This document shows, piece by piece, positions 56,347 through 64,000 of a DNA stretch of 64,000 bases. Both the position numbers and the translations under genes were made by a program. Source of the DNA: an uncultured Lactobacillaceae bacterium (GTDB lineage Bacteria; Bacillota; Bacilli; Lactobacillales; Lactobacillaceae). The stretch is from contig CALYQJ010000009.1 of NCBI GenBank assembly GCA_945285405.1, positions 1 to 64,000 on the forward strand. Direction: 5' to 3'. The notes under the pieces are model-generated. The model was not told the origin of the DNA, made no database searches, and was given only the letters and a program-made list of their open reading frames with translations. The stretch's first letter is position 1. Every line of letters starts with the position of its first letter.

Positions 56347-59013
56347 TTGGATTTAAAAACCAAAAAAAAGAAAAATTTTTATGCAGCAGCTGTTGATGAT
56401 TTAATTCAAGAATTTCGAACGTCTTACGACGGGATGAGTGAAGATCAAGTCCGACGTTTGCAAATGCAATATGGCAAAAATGAATTAACTGCTACGAAGA
56501 AAAAGACATATTTAGAAATGTTTATTTCGCAATTCAAGGATTTCATGATTATTGTTCTTTTAGTAGCGGCGTTGATTGCTGGATTAGTTGCTAAAGAATG
56601 GACTGATGCAATTATTATTTTAGCCGTAGTTGTTTTAAATGCGATTTTTGGCGTTTTTCAAGAGTCAAAAGCTGAAGGAGCAATTGATGCATTAAAAAAG
56701 ATGGCAACACCAAAAGCCCGTGTTAAACGTGATGGTGCTGTTAAAGAAATTGATAGTACAGAACTAGTACCTGGAGATATTGTAGTAGTTGAAGCAGGTG
56801 ATGTAGTACCAGCAGATTTAAGACTTTTTGAAACAACAACCTTAAAAATTGAAGAATCTTCTTTAACAGGTGAATCAATTCCTGTTCAAAAGTTAGCAAC
56901 TACATTGACGGAACCAAATTTAGCTTTAGGTGATCAAAAGGATATGGCCTTTTCTGGAACTAACGTTACCTTTGGTAAGGGTACAGGAATTGTTGTTAAC
57001 ACTGGAATGAATACGGAAATTGGTCAAATTGCTTCAATGATTAATAATTCTGATGATAAAGTGACACCACTTCAGCGTAATCTATCACAATTAGGTAAAG
57101 TTTTAACTTATATTATTTTGATGATTTCGGTAGTGATCTTTATTATTGGGATGGCTAAACACGAATCAAGTTTGATTAATATGTTAATTGTAGCAATTTC
57201 TATTGCTGTAGCCGCAATTCCTGAAGGTTTACCGGCAATAGTAACCATAATTTTGGCATTAGGTACACAAAAATTATCTAAACAAAATGCAATTATTCGT
57301 AAACTACCCGCAGTTGAAACTTTAGGAAGTACAGATATTATTGGTTCAGATAAAACGGGGACATTAACAATGAATCAAATGACTGTTGAAGTGGTTTATA
57401 CTAATCGTCAGATTTTAGAAGCTAAAACTCCTTTAGCCCATGAAGATATGACTTTACAAATTATGAATTTTGCTAATGATAGTCAAATTCAAGCTGATGG
57501 TACACTTTTGGGGGATCCAACTGAAACAGCATTAATAAAATATGGTCAAGAGCAGGGGTTCTATATTCAAGATGAGTTAAGAGAACGTCCAAGAATTAAT
57601 GAATTACCATTTGATTCTGATCGAAAAATGATGACTAGTATTAATCGATTTGGTGGTCAGACTTATTTAATTATGACAAAGGGAGCACCAGATATTGTTT
57701 TACAGCATTGTAATAAATATTTGGAGAATAACGAATTACATGATTTAACAAGTGAAGATCGAGAAGATATTTTACATGTCAATGAAAAACTAGCAAAACG
57801 AGCTTTAAGGGTTTTAAGTTTTGCATATAAAGTGGCGAGTGATCTACCATCACCAATTAATTCTGAAACAGTTGAAAATGATTTAGTGTTTGCCGGCATG
57901 GTTGGGATGATTGATCCCGAACGACCAGAAGCAAAAGATGCAGTAGCTGAGGCAAAACGGGCAGGGATTAATACCATTATGATTACTGGTGATCATCAAA
58001 TTACGGCTCAAGCGATAGCAATTCGTTTAGGTATTTTAGATCCAGAACAAAGCGGTGCTGTAATTACCGGAACTGATTTAAGTCAAATGGATGATCAACA
58101 ATTAGCGAATAATGTTGAAAAGTATAAAGTATATGCCCGTGTTAATCCAGCTGATAAGGTACGGATAGTTAAAGCTTGGCAAAGTAAGAATAAAGTTGTG
58201 GCAATGACCGGAGATGGTGTTAACGATGCTCCAGCACTTAAAGCAGCTGATATTGGAATTGGAATGGGGATTAATGGAACTGAAGTGTCCAAGAGTGCCA
58301 GTGATATGGTTTTAGCTGATGATAATTTTGCAACTATTGTTCATGCGGTTAAAGAAGGACGAAAGGTTTTTGCTAATATTCAAAAAGCAATTCAATATTT
58401 AATGTCTGCTAATCTAGGTGAAGTTATAACAATTTTTATTTTAACTCTGATGGGTTGGGATGTTTTAGCACCAGTACAATTATTGTGGATTAATTTGGTT
58501 ACTGATACTTTTCCTGCAATTGCTTTAGGAATTGAACCAACTGAAAAGGGTATTATGGACCAAAAACCACGTGGTCGTAATTCAACTTTCTTTACTGGTG
58601 GTGTTTTACCCGCCATCGTTTATCAAGGAATTCTAGAAGCAGCTATTACTTTAGGAGTCTACTATTTTGCAATTAGTTTTCCTGTTCACCATAGTGCGGG
58701 ATTAATTCACGAAGATGCTCAAACGATGGCATATGTTACTTTGGCTCTAATTCAACTATTCCATGCTTTTAATGTTAAATCATTTAATAAGTCACTTTTC
58801 CAAATTAATCCCTTTGCTAATAAGGCGTTTAATTGGGCTATTTTAATTTCGTTAGTGCTGTTAGGTATAACTGTTTTAATTCCAGGGTTTATCCAAATTT
58901 TTCATGTTAGTTCATTGAATTTAAACCAGTGGTTAGCTATATTTATTGGTGCAATCTCAATGGTTATTGTGGTTGAAATTGTCAAAATTTTTCAAAGAAT
59001 TTTTAATAAGTGA
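56347..59013 (+). CDS. Cation-exporting P-type ATPase (P2-type, Ca2+/Mn2+; YoaB-like)
   Basis: 'PEGLPAIVT', 'SDKTGTLTMNQMTVE', 'GDGVNDAPALKAADIGIGMGINGTEVSKSASDMVLADDNF'; start revised to TTG 56347 after CGGAGGAAAAA (listed start 56290 lies inside the riboswitch terminator). Confidence 0.9.
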   Translation: MDLKTKKKKNFYAAAVDDLIQEFRTSYDGMSEDQVRRLQMQYGKNELTATKKKTYLEMFISQFKDFMIIVLLVAALIAGLVAKEWTDAIIILAVVVLNAIFGVFQESKAEGAIDALKKMATPKARVKRDGAVKEIDSTELVPGDIVVVEAGDVVPADLRLFETTTLKIEESSLTGESIPVQKLATTLTEPNLALGDQKDMAFSGTNVTFGKGTGIVVNTGMNTEIGQIASMINNSDDKVTPLQRNLSQLGKVLTYIILMISVVIFIIGMAKHESSLINMLIVAISIAVAAIPEGLPAIVTIILALGTQKLSKQNAIIRKLPAVETLGSTDIIGSDKTGTLTMNQMTVEVVYTNRQILEAKTPLAHEDMTLQIMNFANDSQIQADGTLLGDPTETALIKYGQEQGFYIQDELRERPRINELPFDSDRKMMTSINRFGGQTYLIMTKGAPDIVLQHCNKYLENNELHDLTSEDREDILHVNEKLAKRALRVLSFAYKVASDLPSPINSETVENDLVFAGMVGMIDPERPEAKDAVAEAKRAGINTIMITGDHQITAQAIAIRLGILDPEQSGAVITGTDLSQMDDQQLANNVEKYKVYARVNPADKVRIVKAWQSKNKVVAMTGDGVNDAPALKAADIGIGMGINGTEVSKSASDMVLADDNFATIVHAVKEGRKVFANIQKAIQYLMSANLGEVITIFILTLMGWDVLAPVQLLWINLVTDTFPAIALGIEPTEKGIMDQKPRGRNSTFFTGGVLPAIVYQGILEAAITLGVYYFAISFPVHHSAGLIHEDAQTMAYVTLALIQLFHAFNVKSFNKSLFQINPFANKAFNWAILISLVLLGITVLIPGFIQIFHVSSLNLNQWLAIFIGAISMVIVVEIVKIFQRIFNK

Positions 59014-59132
59014 CAAAAACAGTAATGGAGCGAAAACCATCAATACAGGTGATTTTCGCCTTTTTTGACTTAGCTTTAATTTGAAGTTTTGGTCAGAATA
59101 AGATATCTTTATAAGCGATAAAGAGGTTAAAA

Positions 59133-60422
59133 ATGTTCGTAGATGAAGCGTATATCAATGTAAAAGCTGGCGATGGTGGTAACGGTAAAGTTGCTTTTCG
59201 CCATGAAAAATATGTACCTAATGGCGGTCCTGCCGGTGGTGACGGTGGAAAAGGTGGCAATATCATTGCTCAGGCAGATCCAGGTTTAAAAACTTTGATG
59301 GATTTAAAATATCATCGTCATTTTAAAGCTCAACGTGGTAATGATGGAGAAATTAAATCTAAATATGGCCGTGGTGGCAAAGATTTAATTTTAAAAGTTC
59401 CTTTAGGAACTTTAATAAAAGATGCTGATAGTAAAGCAGTTATTGGTGATTTAACTACTGCTGGTCAACAAGTAGTAGTTGCTCGTGGTGGTGCTGGGGG
59501 AAGAGGTAATATTCATTTTGCTACATCGACCCATCAAGCTCCAGAAATTGCTGAAAATGGCATTCCCGGTGAAGAACGGGAACTATATTTGGAATTAAAA
59601 ATGATTGCTGATGTGGGGTTAGTCGGGTTCCCGTCAGTTGGTAAATCAACTTTTCTTTCAGTAGTAACAAGTGCTAAACCTAAAATTGCGGCTTATGCTT
59701 TTACGACTTTACAACCAAATTTAGGAGTTTTAAGGTTAAGAGATGGTCGTGAATTAGTTATGGCTGATCTTCCTGGAATTATTGAAGGTGCTTCAGCTGG
59801 CGTTGGTTTAGGTTTAGTTTTTTTGAGACACATCGAACGGACGCGGATGCTTTTACATTTAGTTGATATGGATCCGAATAATGGTCGAGACGCATTTAGT
59901 GACTTTGTAACGATTCAAAATGAATTAAAAAATTATGGTGAAGCAGTAGCTAAAAAGCCATTGATTATTGTTGCAACTAAAACTGATTTACCTGGAGCGG
60001 TTGAAAAGTTAAATAACTTTAAAGAAAAATTAGCAGCTCAAGTGGATTCTAAAATTTCAATATATGCGATTTCTAATTTCACACATGAAGGTGTAGATCC
60101 TTTGATTAAAGCAGTTTTTGAAAAAATTAATCAAATTCCTAAACCTATGATTTCAAATGAAACAGCAAAAAAACATGTTGATTATAATTATCAGGATGAG
60201 GCTTCAATTCAAATAGAAAAAATAGCTGAACATAAATATCGTGTTAATAGTGAAAGAGTTTCACGCTTATTAGCTCGTAGTAATTTAAATTATCAAGATG
60301 GTATTATGCGTTTTGCTCGATCCTTACGTAATATGGGGGTTGATGAAGCTTTGAGAGATTTTGGGGTTAAAGATGGTGATCTAGTAATGATTGATGATTT
60401 TGAGTTAGAATTTAAGGAATAA
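59133..60422 (+). CDS. obgE: GTPase Obg
   Basis: 'MFVDEAYINVKAGDGGNGKVAFRHEKYVPNGGPAGGDGGKGGNI', 'GLVGFPSVGKSTFLS', C-terminal OCT domain. Confidence 0.97.
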   Translation: MFVDEAYINVKAGDGGNGKVAFRHEKYVPNGGPAGGDGGKGGNIIAQADPGLKTLMDLKYHRHFKAQRGNDGEIKSKYGRGGKDLILKVPLGTLIKDADSKAVIGDLTTAGQQVVVARGGAGGRGNIHFATSTHQAPEIAENGIPGEERELYLELKMIADVGLVGFPSVGKSTFLSVVTSAKPKIAAYAFTTLQPNLGVLRLRDGRELVMADLPGIIEGASAGVGLGLVFLRHIERTRMLLHLVDMDPNNGRDAFSDFVTIQNELKNYGEAVAKKPLIIVATKTDLPGAVEKLNNFKEKLAAQVDSKISIYAISNFTHEGVDPLIKAVFEKINQIPKPMISNETAKKHVDYNYQDEASIQIEKIAEHKYRVNSERVSRLLARSNLNYQDGIMRFARSLRNMGVDEALRDFGVKDGDLVMIDDFELEFKE

Positions 60423-60423
60423 A

Positions 60424-62424
60424 ATGATCAAAAGTTGGGATAAAAGTACCAAAAACCCTAAAGCCACATCAACCTATATTACTGGATTTGACGGTTTAAG
60501 GGCAGTAGGTGTCCTTTTGGTAATTTTTTATCACCTTAATCCTCAGCTTTTTGCCGGGGGTTATTTAGGTGTACCTATTTTTATGGTTCTTTCTGGTTAC
60601 TTAATTACCAGTTCCTTAATGAATGAATTTCAAAGTTCAGGTAAAATTAACTTAAAGTCTTTCTTTATGAGAAGAATTAAGCGTATTTACCCAGCATTAG
60701 TTACAGTTCTTTTTGCTACAAGTACTTATATTTTACTTTTTCAAAGAGATTTATTAGCTAAATTGTGGCAAATAGTATTAACTAATTTAGCTAGTGTTTA
60801 TAATTGGTGGCAAATCTTTAATGGACAATCTTATTTTGAACGTTTTGCAACTAATGTTTCGCCATTTACTCATTTATGGACTTTATCAATTGAAGGACAA
60901 TTTTATTTAATATGGCCCATTATCGTAATTGTATTATTTCGATTGGTTAATAAGAATTGGCAAAAGTCATTATTTACCTTAGGACTAGCTTTTCTTTCAG
61001 CAGGAGCAATGGCAGTAATGTATTCTCCTGATCAAATTAATCGGGTGTACTATGGTACTGATACGCGAGCTTTTTCTATTTTGTTAGGTTGCAGTTTAGC
61101 TTTTGTTTGGCCAGTAAAACGTTTAAATCGTAATTTGAATCGCGAAAGTCGTATTTTAATTAACTCACTAGGATCAATAGCTTTATTAGCAATGTTGATA
61201 ATGATTTTACTATTAAAAGATCAATCAAGTAGTTTATATCAATCAGGAATGTTTATCTTTTCACTGTTTACTACTATTTTAGTTGCAGCTATTGCTCATC
61301 CAGGTAGCAGTTTTAATAGAATATTTACCAATTCGATTTGTAATTATATTGGTAAAATTAGTTACGGGATTTATTTATATCAATTTCCAGTAATGATTTT
61401 TTTTGAAAACAGCCATCCAGATTTATTTAAACATCGATTTTTATATGGTTTAATCGAGTTAATTATTATTTTTTTGATCAGTACTTTTTCTTACGTGACA
61501 ATTGAAAAGTATTTTGCACATCTAACTTTAACCGATTTTAAAAAAGATTTAAAAAAAATCTTAAAATTTAAAAGTTGGGTTCATTCAAATCAACGACCTA
61601 AAATTGCTTTGATACTTTTTCTTTCAATCGGATGTTTAGGAATGATTGGTAATATTAGTTCAATTTTTATTAAACCTAAAGATCCTGCTAAGTCAACCTT
61701 AGCAAAAAGGATTAAAGTTAATACGCGAAAGCAAAAAGCTCATAATAAAATTGCTGAACAAGAAGCGCGTAAAGCTAATCAGGCTTTACAAAAATTGAAT
61801 GAAGGTAAAAAAAGAAGTCAAGAGTCACATTATTTATCAAATACCCAGAGAAATAGATTGAAGTTACAAGCACAAAAAAGTCCAATTAATCAACAATATG
61901 AAAAGTATGGGTTAACTCAGTTTGAATTACAATTGGCTCAGGAAGTGGGAATAACTGCCGTTGGTGATAGTGTTATGGTTGATGGACAACAAGTTTTAAC
62001 TGCAATTTTTCCTAAAATTGTTCTGGATGCCGCTATAAGTCGTCAAGCTACAGATTTGCCTAATATTTTAAATGATAAAATAAAGCAAAAGGTTATTGCG
62101 AATAATCTTTTAATTGGATTAGGAACTAATGGGCAATTAACAGACGATGTGATTGATCAATCAATGAAAATTGCTACACCACAGCGACAAGTATTTTGGA
62201 TTAATAATTATGTTCCTAATCGTCCCTGGCAAGACACTAATAATCTGCTTTTAACTAAAAAAGCACGACAGTATCGAAATTTATATTTAATTAATTGGCA
62301 TGATTATGTATCACCACATCAAGATTGGTTATATCATGATTTAACGCATCCTAATTCATTGGGAGCAACGATGTATGGTACTTTTATTGCTAAAAAAATT
62401 CTCCAAATTTTGGAGCAGAAGTGA
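60424..62424 (+). CDS. Membrane O-acyltransferase with C-terminal SGNH-like domain (OatA-like)
   Basis: '[45 protein letters not shown]', '[17 protein letters not shown]', '[11 protein letters not shown]', '[18 protein letters not shown]'. Confidence 0.9.
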   Translation: MIKSWDKSTKNPKATSTYITGFDGLRAVGVLLVIFYHLNPQLFAGGYLGVPIFMVLSGYLITSSLMNEFQSSGKINLKSFFMRRIKRIYPALVTVLFATSTYILLFQRDLLAKLWQIVLTNLASVYNWWQIFNGQSYFERFATNVSPFTHLWTLSIEGQFYLIWPIIVIVLFRLVNKNWQKSLFTLGLAFLSAGAMAVMYSPDQINRVYYGTDTRAFSILLGCSLAFVWPVKRLNRNLNRESRILINSLGSIALLAMLIMILLLKDQSSSLYQSGMFIFSLFTTILVAAIAHPGSSFNRIFTNSICNYIGKISYGIYLYQFPVMIFFENSHPDLFKHRFLYGLIELIIIFLISTFSYVTIEKYFAHLTLTDFKKDLKKILKFKSWVHSNQRPKIALILFLSIGCLGMIGNISSIFIKPKDPAKSTLAKRIKVNTRKQKAHNKIAEQEARKANQALQKLNEGKKRSQESHYLSNTQRNRLKLQAQKSPINQQYEKYGLTQFELQLAQEVGITAVGDSVMVDGQQVLTAIFPKIVLDAAISRQATDLPNILNDKIKQKVIANNLLIGLGTNGQLTDDVIDQSMKIATPQRQVFWINNYVPNRPWQDTNNLLLTKKARQYRNLYLINWHDYVSPHQDWLYHDLTHPNSLGATMYGTFIAKKILQILEQK

Positions 62425-62428
62425 GTGT

Positions 62429-63376
62429 ATGGAAATTGAATTTTTAGGTACAGGAGCTGGTGCGCCTTCTAAAAGTCGCAATGTCTCTGCTACCGCCTTA
62501 AAGTTACTAGATGAAATTAATGAAATTTGGCTTTTTGATGTTGGTGAAGCTACTCAGCATCAGATTTTAAAAACTAATATTAAACCACGTAAAATTACTA
62601 AAATCTTTATTACTCATTTACATGGTGATCATATTTTTGGTTTACCTGGTTTTTTATCGAGTCGCTCTTTTCAAAATGGCGATGCTCCGGTTGAAATTTA
62701 TGGTCCTGTGGGAATTAAAGAGTATGTTAAAACCAGTTTAAGAATTTCAGGAACCCATTTAAGTTATCGCATAATTTTTCATGAAATAGAAAATGAAAAA
62801 GGTCAGTTATTTAGTAATGATCACTTTCAAGTTAAATATGCTTTATTAGATCATCGAATTCCAAGTTATGGTTATCGTGTAATTGAAGCTACAAAACCAG
62901 GCGAGCTTTTAGTTGATAAATTATTGCAGGCTGGTGTTCCTTCGGGTCCGCTTTATGGTCAGCTAAAGCAAGGTAAAGATATAGTTTTACCGGATGGTCG
63001 TACATTTTTAAGCTCTGATTATGTAGGCCCTGCTATTCCAGGAAGGATTGTGACAATTTTTGGTGATACTCGTATAAGTAAAAATCATCTATTTCTAGCT
63101 CATAATGCTGATGTAGTTGTTCATGAAAGTACTTTTGCTCATCAAGATCGTGACATTGCTCATAAATATTATCATTCTGCTAGTACGCAAGTAGCTAAAA
63201 TGGCTAAAGATGCTCATGCAAAGTATTTAATTTTAACTCATCTGTCAGCTCGTTATTTAGGCAAAAATGCCCTTATGTTGCAAAAGCAAGCAGAAAAAAT
63301 TTTCCCAAAAGTACAAGTTGCTAGTGATTTAATGACTTATAATGTATTACCTAAGAAGGACTTAAGTGATGAATAA
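62429..63376 (+). CDS. rnz: Ribonuclease Z
   Basis: '[24 protein letters not shown]', '[22 protein letters not shown]', '[25 protein letters not shown]'; start revised to ATG 62429. Confidence 0.96.
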   Translation: MEIEFLGTGAGAPSKSRNVSATALKLLDEINEIWLFDVGEATQHQILKTNIKPRKITKIFITHLHGDHIFGLPGFLSSRSFQNGDAPVEIYGPVGIKEYVKTSLRISGTHLSYRIIFHEIENEKGQLFSNDHFQVKYALLDHRIPSYGYRVIEATKPGELLVDKLLQAGVPSGPLYGQLKQGKDIVLPDGRTFLSSDYVGPAIPGRIVTIFGDTRISKNHLFLAHNADVVVHESTFAHQDRDIAHKYYHSASTQVAKMAKDAHAKYLILTHLSARYLGKNALMLQKQAEKIFPKVQVASDLMTYNVLPKKDLSDE

Positions 63377-64000
63377 AAGAAATATTATTGTTACTGGTGC
63401 TGATTCAGGAATTGGCTTAGAGACTTGCCGTTCTTTGATCAATCTAGGCTTTTTTATCATTATGATTGGTCGTAATTCAGCAAAGCTTTTACAAGCTCAA
63501 TCTAAAATTGATCCAGATCACCAAAATTCTAATGTTTTAAGCTGCGATTTAACTCGTCGTTTAGCGATAAAACAAGCAATCACATTAATTCGCCATAGTA
63601 AAATTCAAATTTATGGTTTGATTAATACAGCTGGTGTTGGCTATTTTGAAAAAGTATTAGATACTACTGATATGCAAATTGAACAGACTTTTGAAACCAA
63701 TACTTTAGGGTTAATTTATTTAACTAAATATGTTGCTCGGTTGATGGTACATCAAGGTTTTGGTCATATTATTAATGTTGCTTCGATGGCAGGTAAAATT
63801 ATTACACCAAAAGCGGCCATTTATGGTAGTTCTAAAGCGGCAGTAATTTCTTTCTCAAATGGTTTGCGCATGGAATTAAAACCATACAATGTTTTAGTTT
63901 CAACAGTTAATACAGGTCCAGTTAAAACTCCTTTTCTTAAAAAAGCGGATCTTTCAGAAAATTATGCAAAATCAGTTCAAAAATATCTTCTGGATCCACA
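63369..64000 (+). CDS. SDR family oxidoreductase, 3'-truncated by the window
   Basis: Translated by me from ATG 63369: '[36 protein letters not shown]', '[11 protein letters not shown]', 'INVASMAGK', 'YGSSKAAV'; frame open to the window end. Confidence 0.9.
   Translation, partial: MNKRNIIVTGADSGIGLETCRSLINLGFFIIMIGRNSAKLLQAQSKIDPDHQNSNVLSCDLTRRLAIKQAITLIRHSKIQIYGLINTAGVGYFEKVLDTTDMQIEQTFETNTLGLIYLTKYVARLMVHQGFGHIINVASMAGKIITPKAAIYGSSKAAVISFSNGLRMELKPYNVLVSTVNTGPVKTPFLKKADLSENYAKSVQKYLLDP

Noticed and set aside
57663-58616. Antisense ORFs in the P-type ATPase gene
   Set aside because: Shadows of a highly conserved coding sequence.
1-64000. CRISPR array, prophage, IS element or integrative element
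   Set aside because: No regularly spaced repeats, cas genes, transposase, integrase or phage structural genes seen; gene order is housekeeping-like throughout.

Overview
The window is a contiguous, AT-rich, gene-dense chromosomal segment of a low-GC Gram-positive bacterium. Gene content and order (ylbG-rsmD-coaD-sepM-comEA-comEC-holA-rpsT; tig-clpX-ysxC; obg; tuf; SLAP/DUF5776-like surface modules) point to Lactobacillaceae, but I cannot fix the genus. Most of it is housekeeping DNA. I saw no prophage, transposase, CRISPR array or rRNA operon. There is one tRNA (Tyr). Accessory content includes two large surface proteins sharing C-terminal modules, one of them a multidomain GH89-type alpha-N-acetylglucosaminidase close to a NagR/YvoA-like GntR regulator. 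It also includes a BceRS-BceAB-type peptide-resistance module, a complete Fe-siderophore ABC uptake operon, a small glycan cluster, and a P-type ATPase behind a probable yybP-ykoY (Mn2+) riboswitch. Best candidates for something undescribed: (1) a roughly 300-nt, promoter-to-terminator, highly structured RNA at about 26317-26622 that I cannot assign to a known class; (2) the GH89 surface protein and its possible GlcNAc regulon; (3) three proteins that keep their fold but have altered catalytic motifs (an ExoIII homolog with an ATT start and GDxN changed to GDxA, a shikimate-kinase-like protein without a Walker A motif, and an M50-like protein with HESGK and TDF motifs); (4) an unlisted 45-aa ORF at 49721-49858 with a perfect Shine-Dalgarno. 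All family names are from reading motifs by eye; no search was run.
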